This document shows, one piece after another, positions 48,403 through 61,784 of a stretch of 64,000 bases of DNA (position 1 is the stretch's first letter; the number at the start of each line of letters is the position of its first letter). Under the pieces are notes generated by a model. It saw only the letters and a list, made by a program, of their open reading frames with translations. It made no database searches and was not told where the DNA came from. The translations under genes and the position numbers were made by a program. The stretch spans positions 1 through 64,000 of the forward strand of contig NZ_QEQQ01000006.1 in assembly GCF_003097235.1 (NCBI RefSeq). The letters are read 5' to 3'. This stretch comes from Pseudomonas sp. CC120222-01a. Lineage in GTDB: Bacteria > Pseudomonadota > Gammaproteobacteria > Pseudomonadales > Pseudomonadaceae.

Positions 48403-50448
48403 TTACTGGCCCTGGCTCGCCAGGGCTTCTACAGGCTCAATAGTATCCTGTCGCACCGTGGCACCGAACTGCTTGATCATCTGCTGGATCAACGGATCCT
48501 GCTCGATCGACAGCACGGCATCCTGCTGGCGCTCGGCACGCTTGCGTGACGCTGCCTGGGCCGGGGTCTCCTGCTCGGGGCGAATCAGCTCGATCCGCAG
48601 GTTCAGGGTGCGCCCCAGGTGCTGGTTGAGCGCCTCGTTCAGGCGGCGTTGCTGGGTGGTGTTGAACAGCGCGCCCTGGCCCGGGTCCAGGTGCAGCAGC
48701 CAGTCGTCGCCGTCGGCGGCCATCAGCGTACAGTTTGCAGCGATGTTGCCTGTCATGCCGGACACAGGCAACTGTGGGAATAATTCCAGCCATTGCAGGG
48801 CCAGGCCGGTCGCCGGCTGGGCAGCTGGCAGCGGCTCGGGCGCGGCAGCAGGGGTTTCTTCCTGAACGTGTTCGGCCAACTCGTCGAGATAGCTGAAGCC
48901 TACCGGGTCGCTTTCGCCACCGTAGTAGTCCTCATCCATGGGCGGCTCGTCGTCGCGATCCATGCCAGCCGAAGCGTAGGCGGACGGGTCGAAGGGTGGC
49001 TCGTCGTAGGCGGGCTGGGTGTTCTGAGAGGCAGCAACCGGAGCCGGGGCCGGAGCGGGCACAGGCTCGGGCGCAGGCGCCGCAACAGGCTCTTCCCAGG
49101 GCAGGTCGATGACCTCCTCCACCACCACCGGCTCAGGCGCGGCAACTTCGGGCGCGGGCTCAGGTCCTAGCTCTGGCTCAGGTTCTGGCTCTACGACCGG
49201 TGCGGCCTCGGCTTGGGGAGTGGGCGCCACTGGCGCAGGCTGCGGCAGCTCAACGGCAGGCGCCTTGTCAACAACGGCTGGCGCTGCCACCGGGGTTGCC
49301 GGATCAGCTGTGGCCTGGCTGATCCCCACTGGCTTTAGCACCGGCTTCGGCGCGTCATCGGTATCGGCCGGACGGAACGCCAGCATGCGCAGCAGGACCA
49401 TTTCGAAACCGCCTCGCGGGTCCGGCGCCAACGGCAGGTCGCGGCGGCCTATCAGGCCCATCTGGTAGTAGAACTGCACATCTTCGGCCGGCAACGCCGA
49501 GGCCAGTGCCAGCACCCGGTCGCGATCGCCCTGGCCGTTGTCCACCGCCTCGGGCAGCGCCTGGGCAATGGCCACGCGGTGCAGCACATTGAGCATTTCG
49601 GCCAGCACGCCGCTCCAGTCCGGCCCCTGCTCGGCCAGGTTGCGCACGGCTTCGAGCAGCGCCCGCGCATCACCTTCGAGCAAGGCCTGCAGCACGCCAT
49701 AGACCTGGCCATGATCGAGGCTGCCGAGCATGGCGCGCACATCGGCGGCCAATACCTTACCTTCACCGAAGGCGATGGCCTGGTCGGTCAGGCTCATGGC
49801 GTCCCGCATCGAACCGTCGGCCGCACGGCCGAGCAGCCACAGGGCATCCGGCTCGAATGGCACGTTCTCGGCCTGCAGCACGTGGCTCAGGTGCTCGACC
49901 ACCCGCTCCGGGCTCATGTTCTTCAGCGAGAACTGCAGGCAGCGCGACAGGATGGTAGCTGGCAGCTTCTGCGGGTCGGTGGTGGCAAGGATGAACTTGA
50001 CGTAGGGCGGCGGCTCTTCCAGCGTCTTGAGCAAGGCGTTGAACGAGTGGGTGGAAAGCATGTGCACTTCGTCGATCAGATAGACCTTGAAGCGCCCACG
50101 GCTTGGCGCGTACTGCACGTTATCGAGCAGTTCGCGGGTGTCTTCGACCTTGGTGCGGCTCGCGGCGTCGATCTCGATCAGGTCGACGAAGCGGCCCTCG
50201 TCGATCTCACGGCATACCGAGCAGGTGCCACACGGCGTGGACGTGATGCCGGTCTCGCAGTTGAGGCATTTGGCGATGATTCGCGCAATGGTAGTCTTGC
50301 CCACACCCCGGGTACCTGTGAACAGGTAGGCGTGGTGCAGGCGCTGGTTGTCCAAGGCATTGATCAAGGCCTTGAGCACATGGGTCTGGCCGACCATTTC
50401 GCGGAACGAGCGCGGACGCCATTTACGTGCAAGAACCTGATAACTCAT
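48403..50448 (-). CDS. dnaX: DNA polymerase III subunits tau/gamma
   Basis: 681 residues. AAA+ ATPase with Walker A GTRGVGKT (45-52), a C4 zinc module (CLNC...CGTCSVC), Walker B LIDEVHML and the sensor TTDPQKLPATILSRC. Domain III follows, then a long Pro-Ala-Glu-Val-rich linker (about 365-485) and a tau C-terminal domain that contacts the polymerase alpha subunit. It loads the sliding clamp and couples leading and lagging polymerases. I could not find a convincing slippery heptamer for a gamma form. ATG 50448 starts at MSYQVLARKWRP as in homologues. Confidence 0.96.
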   Translation of the reverse strand: MSYQVLARKWRPRSFREMVGQTHVLKALINALDNQRLHHAYLFTGTRGVGKTTIARIIAKCLNCETGITSTPCGTCSVCREIDEGRFVDLIEIDAASRTKVEDTRELLDNVQYAPSRGRFKVYLIDEVHMLSTHSFNALLKTLEEPPPYVKFILATTDPQKLPATILSRCLQFSLKNMSPERVVEHLSHVLQAENVPFEPDALWLLGRAADGSMRDAMSLTDQAIAFGEGKVLAADVRAMLGSLDHGQVYGVLQALLEGDARALLEAVRNLAEQGPDWSGVLAEMLNVLHRVAIAQALPEAVDNGQGDRDRVLALASALPAEDVQFYYQMGLIGRRDLPLAPDPRGGFEMVLLRMLAFRPADTDDAPKPVLKPVGISQATADPATPVAAPAVVDKAPAVELPQPAPVAPTPQAEAAPVVEPEPEPELGPEPAPEVAAPEPVVVEEVIDLPWEEPVAAPAPEPVPAPAPAPVAASQNTQPAYDEPPFDPSAYASAGMDRDDEPPMDEDYYGGESDPVGFSYLDELAEHVQEETPAAAPEPLPAAQPATGLALQWLELFPQLPVSGMTGNIAANCTLMAADGDDWLLHLDPGQGALFNTTQQRRLNEALNQHLGRTLNLRIELIRPEQETPAQAASRKRAERQQDAVLSIEQDPLIQQMIKQFGATVRQDTIEPVEALASQGQ

Positions 50449-50571
50449 CGAAAAACCATCGCAGCCTGATCGAGCGGAAGATCGCTAATGCTAGCGGAGC
50501 GGGGGCAAAATTGCACCCTGCACGGCTCGTCTAAGCTAAGCAACTGGCGCGCTGTTCAAGGAGGATGTGCA

Positions 50572-51339
50572 TTGCGACGTTTGTTGGCCCTGCTATTGCT
50601 CTGGACCACCCACAGCCTGGCGGACCTCCCGGTGCTGCGCTTTTCCGTGGCCGAGAGCTGGAGCATGCCGCTGGTGCGGATCGAAGGCGGCCAGCCGGTG
50701 GAAGGCCTGGTATTCGACCTGATCCAGGCACTGGCCCGGGAGGCCAGCGTGCGCCCGGAGTATCACGTGATGGCCCGCCTGCGCCTGCAACAGGCAATGG
50801 ATGCGGGTGACATCGATGTGCGCTGCTATGTGAGCAGCCAGTGGTTCAATGATCGGCCAGGGAATTTCGTCTGGAGCATTCCGTTGATTCTGCAGCGCGA
50901 CGTGCTGGTCGGGCGACCGGGCGACGCTACCCCTGCTCGCCCTGAACAACTGCCACCCCAGGCGATCGGCACGGTGCTGGGGTATGCCTACGGCACCCTG
51001 GAACCGTTGTTTGCCCAGGGTCGCCTGCTGCGGGAGGACAGCCGCAGCCAGCAACTGGCGCTGCAGAAGCTGCAGATCGGGCGGTATCAGCATGCGGTGA
51101 GCAATGAACTGTCACTGCAGTGGTTCAACCAGGGACTGCCAGCCGGGCAACGCCTGCAGATGCAGGCGGTACTGGAGGAACAGGCGCTAGGGTGCATGGT
51201 GAGAAACGACCCGGCGATACCGACCCAGGGGATTTTGCGGGCCTTGGTGCGAATGAGGCAGTCGGGGGAGATCGAACGGATTGTGCAGCGGTATGGGGCG
51301 ACAGGGTATTCAGGGGAGATTTCGGTGGTCCAGCCTTGA
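50572..51339 (+). CDS. Periplasmic solute-binding protein, family 3-like
   Basis: 255 residues with signal peptide MRRLLALLLLWTTHSLA and an SBP_bac_3 fold: LRFSVAESWSMP, GLVFDLIQALARE, DIDVRCYVSSQWF, IGTVLGYAYG and LVRMRQSGEIERIVQRYG. A TTG start at 50572 is chosen because AAGGAGG is 7 bases upstream and the signal peptide begins there; in-frame starts further upstream lack a site. No transport partners are adjacent. Ligand unknown. It is divergent from dnaX. Confidence 0.82.
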   Translation: MRRLLALLLLWTTHSLADLPVLRFSVAESWSMPLVRIEGGQPVEGLVFDLIQALAREASVRPEYHVMARLRLQQAMDAGDIDVRCYVSSQWFNDRPGNFVWSIPLILQRDVLVGRPGDATPARPEQLPPQAIGTVLGYAYGTLEPLFAQGRLLREDSRSQQLALQKLQIGRYQHAVSNELSLQWFNQGLPAGQRLQMQAVLEEQALGCMVRNDPAIPTQGILRALVRMRQSGEIERIVQRYGATGYSGEISVVQP

Positions 51340-51482
51340 GCCGAATGGGATAACGACTGCCTGACAACAACTCCCGAAGCGCCAGCGACGACACAATATC
51401 AATGTGCCACCACTCAGTGTAGAGTTACGCGCCCCGACGCCCTGCGCGGGGCGAGAACCGTACCCACACTAAGGAAAGTTGC

Positions 51483-51908
51483 ATGTCCACCGCTCGAAAT
51501 CTGACCGCTGCCGCATTGATAGCGCTGACCACTGGCTGTGCCACCGGCCTCAATTCGGTCCAGGAGTCGGAGCTCGCTGGCTACCGCGCCAGAAACCTCT
51601 CGGTAGAAGAGAAAAAACCCGGCCTTGCCGCCGGCCTCGGCCTGCTTCCAGGTGGCGGATCGTTCTACGGCCGCGCTTATGGCTTCGGTGTGGTGAACCT
51701 GCTGTGCTGGCCGCTCTCCATCCTCTGGGACCCTGTCAGCGGGCATGACGCTGCAGAGATGATCAACTATCAAGCCACCAAGGCTCATATCGCAACGCTG
51801 AAAAAGCGCGAGATGGACGAGCTGGATGCCCAGCTGGAGACCGAAGCGATCGACATCAAGCGCTACGCGCTCGACAAGCGCAGGATTGATGAGAAATACA
51901 GCCTTTAA
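51483..51908 (+). CDS. Small lipoprotein of unknown function
   Basis: 141 residues beginning with a lipoprotein signal peptide whose lipobox is LTTGC (Cys19). A Gly-rich stretch (GLAAGLGLLPGGGSFYGRAYGFG) suggests a short membrane-inserted hairpin, followed by a helical, charged C-terminus (HIATLKKREMDELDAQLETE). AAGGAAAG precedes the ATG. I do not recognise the family. A GC-rich inverted repeat (CGCCCCG/CGGGGCG) lies in its 5' region at about 51430-51453. Confidence 0.75.
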   Translation: MSTARNLTAAALIALTTGCATGLNSVQESELAGYRARNLSVEEKKPGLAAGLGLLPGGGSFYGRAYGFGVVNLLCWPLSILWDPVSGHDAAEMINYQATKAHIATLKKREMDELDAQLETEAIDIKRYALDKRRIDEKYSL

Positions 51909-52050
51909 GGGCATCAGCCAATCAGCGCCGTACACGCGGCGCTCGATCTCGCAGCGCAAAGGATCATGCGACAGCTGTAATCAGTGATCACAAGGTGGGA
52001 GAGGTGATGCGCAAGGCCGAATTCAACTTTCCGACCCCGGAAATGGAGGC

Positions 52051-52153
52051 GGCCCCACCAGCCACACCCCGGCACTCGATGTTCCCGCTATGGCTGCTCC
52101 CTTCCGGGCCTGACCAGGTTAACGGGTAATCAATGCGGGGGGACCGATGGGGC
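52051..52153 (-). ncRNA. ffs: 4.5S RNA of the signal recognition particle
   Basis: On the minus strand the sequence runs GGCCCCATCGGTCCCCCCGC, continues through CCTGGTCAGGCCCGGAAGGG and AGCAGCC, and ends GTGGCTGGTGGGGCC. The GGTCAGG..CCGGAAGG..AGCAGCC block is the invariant Ffh-binding loop of bacterial SRP RNA, and the 5' and 3' ends pair (GGCCCC with GGGGCC). It pairs with Ffh to target nascent membrane proteins. Ends are set by the closing helix and are approximate by a few bases. Confidence 0.95.
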
Positions 52154-52189
52154 CACCACTACACGGCTCGCCAAGCAGCGAGCCGCGCC

Positions 52190-52217
52190 ATTGTACCGGT
52201 CTGGGGCGAAGATACAA
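52190..52217 (-). promoter_or_regulatory. Probable promoter of ffs
   Basis: Minus strand TTGTAT (52217-52212), 16 bases, TACAAT (52195-52190). The predicted start is near 52183, about 30 bases before the mature 5' end. A perfect 7-bp inverted repeat CGGCTCG/CGAGCCG (52163-52184) fills the leader. Confidence 0.5.
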
Positions 52218-52290
52218 CCTCTGTGGAAGAAAAAGTCATCATTTCTCAATGACTTGTCTGGGTTGAAGTGGCCGGCATGGTTATAAGAGG

Positions 52291-52383
52291 TCCCTGTGGG
52301 AGCGGGCGTGCCCGCGAACACCTGCATAGCCGGTGCCATCGACCGCGTTGCCTGCTTCGCGGGCACGCCCGCTCCCACAGGGA
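52291..52383. repeat. REP palindromes in back-to-back order after ligA
   Basis: CCCTGTGGGAGCGGGCGTGCCCGCGAAC is followed by TTCGCGGGCACGCCCGCTCCCACAGGGA. The two units are in the opposite order to the other pairs in the window: the CACAGG tails point outwards. They lie 14 bp after the 3' end of ligA. Confidence 0.85.
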
Positions 52384-52396
52384 TTGTGGCAAGGCA

Positions 52397-54730
<2,334 letters not shown>

Positions 54731-54748
54731 TCAGGTTCTCTTGCAAAG

Positions 54749-54774
54749 CAAAAGAGCAGCCCAGGGCTGCTCTT
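54749..54774 (-). terminator. Hairpin terminator between zipA and ligA
   Basis: AAGAGCAGCCC-A-GGGCTGCTCTT is an 11-bp perfect stem, with TTTTGC after it on the minus strand. It is positioned 54 bp after the zipA stop, so it may attenuate transcription into ligA. Confidence 0.65.
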
Positions 54775-54827
54775 GCGCTTGAAACAGGGTGGGCGAGACC
54801 GAGGCCAGGTCCGCCCACTTGGGCACA

Positions 54828-55706
54828 TCAGCGCTTCTGGGTCAGCGCACGGCGCTCGAACTCGACGATGCGCTGGCGGTAGTGCTCGATGGTCTGGGCG
54901 GTCAGCACGCTGCGCTGGTCGTCCTTCAGTTCGCCATTGAGTTCGTGGGCCAGCTTGCGTGCTGCCGCCACCATCACGTCGAAGGCCTGCTTCGGGTGAC
55001 GCGGGCCTGGCAGGCCGAGGAAGAAGCTCACCGCACGGGTGCTGAAGTGGTCGATGTCGTCCAGGTCGAAGATACCCGGCTTGACCGCGTTGGCCATGGA
55101 GAACAGCACTTCACCGTGGCCGGCCATGCTTTCGTGGCGGTGGAAGATATCCATCTCGCCGAAACGCAGCCCGCTTTCGAGGATATTCTGCAGCAGCGCC
55201 GGGCCCTTGAAACCGCCTTCGTCACGGGAGATCACACTGATCACCAGCACCTCTTCGGCCGGCGGCAACTCCTTGGCAACACTGGCGCCAGGCGCGGCAG
55301 CGTTGTTGCGATGGTTGTCAGCAGGGAAATCTTCGTCAGCATCGGCGAAAAGATCGGGCTCGCGCGGTTCGGCGGCCAAGTTCAGGTCGCCCTGTTGCTG
55401 TGCTTCAGCCGCGCGCTTGCCGCGCTTGCTGGCCTTGGCCGGCTTCGGTTCACGCTCACGCGCCGGCGCACTGACCGAAGGCAAGTCGCCCTCGTCCAGT
55501 TCAGGTTCCTTCTGGGTATCCAGCACCCGCGACGGGCCGAGCACCTCAGCGCTACCCTCCTCGTCCGGCAGGTTGGAATAACTGCGATCCAGACGGAATT
55601 TCAGCTTGCCTTTTCCGCCGCGCATGCGGCGCCAGCCGTCGAAAAGAATACCGGCGATGACAATGACGCCGATGACGATCAGCCACTCGCGCAGACCGAT
55701 TTCCAT
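54828..55706 (-). CDS. zipA: Cell division protein ZipA
   Basis: 292 residues: N-terminal membrane helix ([21 protein letters not shown], about 5-25), a charged and Pro/Ala-rich linker, and the C-terminal FtsZ-binding domain ([27 protein letters not shown] and [15 protein letters not shown]). ZipA tethers FtsZ polymers to the membrane at the division site. ATG 55706 is set by the start of the membrane helix. It follows smc in the conserved smc-zipA-ligA order. Confidence 0.95.
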   Translation of the reverse strand: MEIGLREWLIVIGVIVIAGILFDGWRRMRGGKGKLKFRLDRSYSNLPDEEGSAEVLGPSRVLDTQKEPELDEGDLPSVSAPAREREPKPAKASKRGKRAAEAQQQGDLNLAAEPREPDLFADADEDFPADNHRNNAAAPGASVAKELPPAEEVLVISVISRDEGGFKGPALLQNILESGLRFGEMDIFHRHESMAGHGEVLFSMANAVKPGIFDLDDIDHFSTRAVSFFLGLPGPRHPKQAFDVMVAAARKLAHELNGELKDDQRSVLTAQTIEHYRQRIVEFERRALTQKR

Positions 55707-55910
55707 GTAATCCCGTGCCTCTATAAAAATATGCTTGAAAACAAAGGGTTCAAAGCCCTTTAACACGTGGCGCCAACTCTATGTTCTGACAGGCGTTTTA
55801 CCCACGCAAAAAACGAGTGACATTAAGCTAGCACGACCAAAGACAACTTTACACCGTCTGTCGCACATGACAGGGGCATTTGCCTACAGTTTTCGCCCTA
55901 TCTTCGCTCA

Positions 55911-58900
55911 TCAGGCGTCTACCATGGCCAGGGCCTCCTCCACATCAACTGCAACAAGACGTGAGCAACCGGGCTCGTGCATGGTCACCCCCATCAATTG
56001 ATCCGCCATCTCCATGGCAATCTTGTTATGGGTGATGTAGATGAACTGCACGCTTTCACTCATTTCCTTCACCAGCCGGGCGTACCGCCCGACGTTGGCA
56101 TCGTCCAGCGGCGCATCGACCTCGTCGAGCATGCAGAACGGTGCGGGGTTCAACTTGAAGATGGCAAACACCAGCGCCAATGCGGTCAGTGCCTTCTCGC
56201 CGCCGGACAGTAGATGGATGGTGCTGTTCTTCTTGCCTGGCGGGCGCGCCATGATCGTCACCCCTGTATCGAGTAGATCTTCGCCCGTCAGTTCCAGATA
56301 AGCGCTGCCAGCACCGAAAACTTTTGGAAAAAGTGCCTGTAATCCGGCATTTATCTGATCAAAGGTATCCTTGAAGCGGTTGCGGGTTTCCTTGTCGATC
56401 TTGCGGATGACGTTTTCCAGGGTGTCCAGGGCCTCGACCAGGTCGGCGTCCTGGGCGTCCAGGTAACGCTTGCGCTCGGACTGCTGCTCATACTCCTCGA
56501 TGGCTGCCAGGTTGATTGCACCCAGGCGCTGGATGCGGCCTTCGACCTGCTCCAACTCCTGTTCGGTGCCCTGCTCGCTGGCCTCGGCCTCGACCGTGGC
56601 GAGCACGCCCTGCAAATCGTAGCCGTCGGCGAGCAATTGTTCCTGTAGGGTTTTGCGACGGATATCCAATCCCTGGCTCTCCAAACGCATCTGTTCCAGC
56701 TGACCGCGCAACAGCTGAGCTTGCTGCTCGGCCTGAGTGCGGCGCTTTTCGGCATCGCGCAGTGCGCGATCGGCCTCATCCATGTGCAGGCGCGCCAGGC
56801 GCATTTCTTCATCGACGCTCATGCGCCGCTCCAGCAACTCTTCGAGCTTCAGGCGCAGTTCTTCGAGCGGCGCCTCACCTTCCTCCAGGTTCAGGCTCAA
56901 CTGCTCCTGGCGCTCGCTCAGGCGTGCAGCTTGCTGCTCCAAGCGCTCCAGGGCTTGACGGGTGGAGTCGTGCTGCGCGCGCAACGAACCCAGCCGCACG
57001 GCCAACTGATGGGCGTGGTCCTTGTGCTGGCGGGCTTCCTGGCGGATACGGTCGAGGCCTTCGCGCAGGGTGTCGCGGCGCGCCATCAGCTGTTCGCGCT
57101 GCTCGGTGTCCTGGGCCATCAGGTCCAGAGCCTCCTGCAGCACCAGGCGCGCCTCACCCAGCTGCTCTTGCTCCAGGGCACGCTGCTCCTGAAGCTCGGT
57201 CAGCTCTTCCTGCAGGCGGCGACGACGCAGCTCCACCTGCTCGGCGCGGGCACGGCCAGCGGAGAGGCTGGCCTTGAGCTCGCCATGCTGGCGGCTTTCA
57301 TCCTGAGTGCGGCGGCGCAACTGCTCACGCTGCTCCTCCAGCTCGAGCTGCTGCTCGCGGGTTACCTGAAGCTGCTGGTCCAGCTGCTCCAGTGCTGCTT
57401 CAAGCTCGAGCTGCTCCTGACCCAGGCGTTCGATTTCCTGACCACGGGCCAGCACGCCACCTTGGGCCTCGCCACCTCGGCTGACGCGCAGGAAATGGCG
57501 GCCAACCCAATAGCCATCCCGGCTGACCAGGCTCTGCCCTTCGGCCAACGCGGCGCGCCGTGCCAGAGCCTCGGCGAGGTCTTCGACCGGCTGCACCCGA
57601 CCCAGCCACGGGGCCAGATCGATGTGCCCTTCGACCTTGTCGAGCAGGCTGCCGGGCTGACGGTCACTGTCGCCAGCCGCCAGCAACAAGCGTAGTTCGC
57701 CCTGCTCCAGGCCGCTGAAGTCCAGCCCGGCAAAATCGTCCAGCAGCACGGCCTGCAGATCGGCGCCAAGCACGGTTTCCACCGCCAGCTCCCAACCCGG
57801 CTCCACGCGCAGGCCCTCCGCCAGGCGCGGGCGCTGCTCCAGGCCTTGCTCGCGCAACCAGTCGGCGGCGCCGACGCCCGGTTCCAGCGCGGCCTGCTGC
57901 AGCGCCTCCAACGAGGCCAGGCGACCACCGAGGCGCTGCAGGTCGCCCTGCTGCTGTTGCTGGGCACTGGTCGCTTGCTGCAGTTGCTCGCGCACGCTTT
58001 CCAGGCGCTCGACCACCTGCTCCTCCGACAACTGCAACTCTTCGAGCAGCATCTCGCTGCTGGCCAGTTGCTCGGAGAGATCGAGCAGAGCGGCATCCTG
58101 TGGCTCCACACCCAGTTGCTCGCCTTCCTCGACCAGCTTGCGCTGTCGCTCGGCCAGGCGCTCCAGGCTGGTTTCCAGCTGCTGCAGGCGCGCCTGCTGC
58201 ACTTCGGCCTGGCGCCGTGGCTCGGCGGAGCGGGTATTGAAGCCGTCCCACTGCTCCTGCCAAGCGTGCATGCCCAGCTCGGCCTCTTCGAGGGTAGCGG
58301 CGGACTCCTCGGCGGCGGCCAGGGTCAGTTCCTGCTCCGGCTCGAGCATGGCCAGCTCTTCACCCAGGGTAGCCAGCAGGGTGCGGTCATGGCCCAGGTG
58401 CGATTCGGTTTCCTGACGGGTGCGCTCGGCTTCCTTGAGGTCATCCTGCAACTGGCGCAGGCGCTGCTGGCCGTGCTGGATGCTCTGCTCCACCCGGGCG
58501 ATGTCACCGGCCACCGAATAGAAGCGACCCTGCACCTGGTTGAAACGTTCGGATAACTCATGGTGGCCGTCACGCAGGCGCTCGATGCTGGCATCGGCGT
58601 TGCGCTGCTCGGCAACCAGCGCCTCGTGGGCGATGTCCTGATCGCCGATCGCCGTCTCGCGCTGCCGCACCCGCTCGTCCAGGTCACGCCAGCGCAATGC
58701 CGACAAGCGCGCCTTGAGCTGGCGTTCCTGGGCCTTGTATTCGCGATATTTCTCGGCGGCCTGGGCCTGGCGGTGCAAGCGTTCGAGCTGGCGCTCCAGC
58801 TCTTCGCGCAGGTCGGTCAGCCGCGCCAGGTTCTCCTGGGTGCGGCGGATGCGGCTTTCGGTCTCGCGGCGGCGCTCCTTGTACTTGGAGATGCCGGCCG

Positions 58901-59399
58901 CTTCTTCGATGAAGTTGCGCAGTTCTTCGGGCTTGGCCTCGATCAGCTTGGAGATCATGCCCTGCTCGATGATCGAGTAGCTGCGCGGGCCCAGGCCGGT
59001 GCCGAGGAAAATGTCGGTAATGTCCCGACGGCGGCATTTGGTGCCGTTCAGGTAATAACTGTTCTGCCCGTCGCGGGTAACCTTGCGGCGGATGGAAATC
59101 TCGGCGTAGGCGGCGTATTCACCCAGCAAGGTGGTTTCGCTGTTGTCGAACACCAGCTCGATGCTGGCCTGGCTCACCGGCTTGCGGCTGGTGGAGCCGT
59201 TGAAGATGACGTCGGTCATCGACTCGCCGCGCAGGTTCTTCGCCGAACTCTCACCCATCACCCAGCGCACGGCGTCGATGATGTTGGACTTGCCACAGCC
59301 GTTGGGGCCGACCACGGCCGCCATGTTGCTGGGGAAGTTGACCGTGGTCGGGTCGACGAACGACTTGAACCCGGCCAGGCGAATGCACTTCAGGCGCAT
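55911..59399 (-). CDS. smc: Chromosome segregation protein SMC
   Basis: 1162 residues: N-terminal ATPase half with Walker A GPNGCGKS (31-38), two long coiled-coil arms rich in Glu, Gln, Leu and Arg, a hinge near 520-640 (GVGAADWLREQGLEQRP onwards), and the C-terminal half with the signature LLSGGEKALTALAL and Walker B FCMLDEVDAPLDD near 1090. With ScpAB it extrudes DNA loops and aids segregation. It starts 3 bp after the GntR-type regulator stop, so they probably share a message. Confidence 0.97.
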   Translation of the reverse strand: MRLKCIRLAGFKSFVDPTTVNFPSNMAAVVGPNGCGKSNIIDAVRWVMGESSAKNLRGESMTDVIFNGSTSRKPVSQASIELVFDNSETTLLGEYAAYAEISIRRKVTRDGQNSYYLNGTKCRRRDITDIFLGTGLGPRSYSIIEQGMISKLIEAKPEELRNFIEEAAGISKYKERRRETESRIRRTQENLARLTDLREELERQLERLHRQAQAAEKYREYKAQERQLKARLSALRWRDLDERVRQRETAIGDQDIAHEALVAEQRNADASIERLRDGHHELSERFNQVQGRFYSVAGDIARVEQSIQHGQQRLRQLQDDLKEAERTRQETESHLGHDRTLLATLGEELAMLEPEQELTLAAAEESAATLEEAELGMHAWQEQWDGFNTRSAEPRRQAEVQQARLQQLETSLERLAERQRKLVEEGEQLGVEPQDAALLDLSEQLASSEMLLEELQLSEEQVVERLESVREQLQQATSAQQQQQGDLQRLGGRLASLEALQQAALEPGVGAADWLREQGLEQRPRLAEGLRVEPGWELAVETVLGADLQAVLLDDFAGLDFSGLEQGELRLLLAAGDSDRQPGSLLDKVEGHIDLAPWLGRVQPVEDLAEALARRAALAEGQSLVSRDGYWVGRHFLRVSRGGEAQGGVLARGQEIERLGQEQLELEAALEQLDQQLQVTREQQLELEEQREQLRRRTQDESRQHGELKASLSAGRARAEQVELRRRRLQEELTELQEQRALEQEQLGEARLVLQEALDLMAQDTEQREQLMARRDTLREGLDRIRQEARQHKDHAHQLAVRLGSLRAQHDSTRQALERLEQQAARLSERQEQLSLNLEEGEAPLEELRLKLEELLERRMSVDEEMRLARLHMDEADRALRDAEKRRTQAEQQAQLLRGQLEQMRLESQGLDIRRKTLQEQLLADGYDLQGVLATVEAEASEQGTEQELEQVEGRIQRLGAINLAAIEEYEQQSERKRYLDAQDADLVEALDTLENVIRKIDKETRNRFKDTFDQINAGLQALFPKVFGAGSAYLELTGEDLLDTGVTIMARPPGKKNSTIHLLSGGEKALTALALVFAIFKLNPAPFCMLDEVDAPLDDANVGRYARLVKEMSESVQFIYITHNKIAMEMADQLMGVTMHEPGCSRLVAVDVEEALAMVDA

Positions 59400-59402
59400 C
59401 GG

Positions 59403-60062
59403 TCAGCCCCGGGCCAGCGCCGCCAGCACCAGTTCGCAGCTGCGCTGGCCATAAGCGGTGAGCACCTCGCGGATGCGCGGCAGGTCACGGGCAACCACGG
59501 CTTCGAGCAGGCGGGCGAACAGGTCGAGATAGTCGTCCATGTTGGCCTGGCGCTGGTCCAGGGCCAGGTAATAAGCACGGCTCATGGCTGGCTGCAGGTT
59601 TTCTACGGTTTCCTGCAGGTAAGGGTTGTCAGCGAAGGGGTAGGCAGCGCGCATCACCGCAAAGCTCTCGGCGACGAACACCTTGATGTCCTGGCGATCG
59701 CGGGAATGCTGCAGACGCTGCTGGATGTCCAGAAACGGGCGCAGGTCGGCTTCCAGGCGCCATTTCTGGGCAACGGCGTTGCCGAGCAGGATATAGAACT
59801 CGCCCATCAGAGTGCACAGGCTGCGCACGCTGCGCTCGTCCAGTTCGGTGACATGGGCGCCACGTCGCGGCAGGATCGCGATCAGATGGCGACGTTCGAG
59901 GATCAACAGCGCTTCGCGCACCGAGCCGCGGCTGACGCTGAGGGCCTGGGTGACCTTCTGCTCCTGGATCCGCTCACCGGGCGCAAGCTCGCCACGAATG
60001 ATGCGTTCGGCCAGGTAGTCGGCAATCTGCTCGGAGAGGCTGTCCGGCGCCTTGAACGTCAT
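59403..60062 (-). CDS. GntR-family regulator, FadR/FCD subfamily
   Basis: 219 residues: winged helix (SLSEQIADYLAERIIRGELAPGERIQEQKVTQALSVSRGSVREAL, first ~60 residues, given here as the domain extent) and a helical FCD ligand domain (LCTLMGEFYILLG, AESFAVMRAAYPF, DYLDLFARLLEAVVARD). FCD members usually sense small carboxylic acids. It is divergent from xdhA, so control of xanthine dehydrogenase is the natural guess. It is also head of the smc-zipA-ligA run. Effector unknown. Confidence 0.88.
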   Translation of the reverse strand: MTFKAPDSLSEQIADYLAERIIRGELAPGERIQEQKVTQALSVSRGSVREALLILERRHLIAILPRRGAHVTELDERSVRSLCTLMGEFYILLGNAVAQKWRLEADLRPFLDIQQRLQHSRDRQDIKVFVAESFAVMRAAYPFADNPYLQETVENLQPAMSRAYYLALDQRQANMDDYLDLFARLLEAVVARDLPRIREVLTAYGQRSCELVLAALARG

Positions 60063-60262
60063 GGTTTTCCTTCAAAATCATTGAACTGGGCACAAGGGAG
60101 CGATTGTAGCGCACTTGCCCAGCCCACGCGCAGAGGGGCATGGCGCTTTATTTGAGCTGCCAGACAGCCAGCCACACGGCGCGATCTATGCTTGTGATAG
60201 GGGCACTGTGTTCGGCTGGGCGTCGACATACGCATTTTCCTGACCTTTGAGTCAGAAAAATA

Positions 60263-60291
60263 TTGACCACTGCGACAGGTCTGCTTATTGT
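60263..60291 (+). promoter_or_regulatory. Probable sigma-70 promoter of xdhA
   Basis: TTGACC (60263-60268), 17 bases, TATTGT (60286-60291), 38 bp before the xdhA start codon. It lies in the 267-bp spacer shared with the divergent GntR-type regulator gene, which otherwise shows no gene. Confidence 0.55.
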
Positions 60292-60329
60292 CCGCCCAAC
60301 AACAATAAAACCATTGCGAGGCCATCCCC

Positions 60330-61776
<1,447 letters not shown>

Positions 61777-61784
<8 letters not shown>

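Noticed and set aside
49109..49468. Plus-strand Ser/Gly/Thr-rich frame opposite the dnaX linker
   Set aside because: It is the complement of the Pro-Ala-Glu-rich linker; repetitive composition alone explains it.
48403..49800. Programmed frameshift in dnaX for a gamma subunit
   Set aside because: No A-rich slippery heptamer with a following stem was found near the domain III/IV boundary; the linker is GC-rich.
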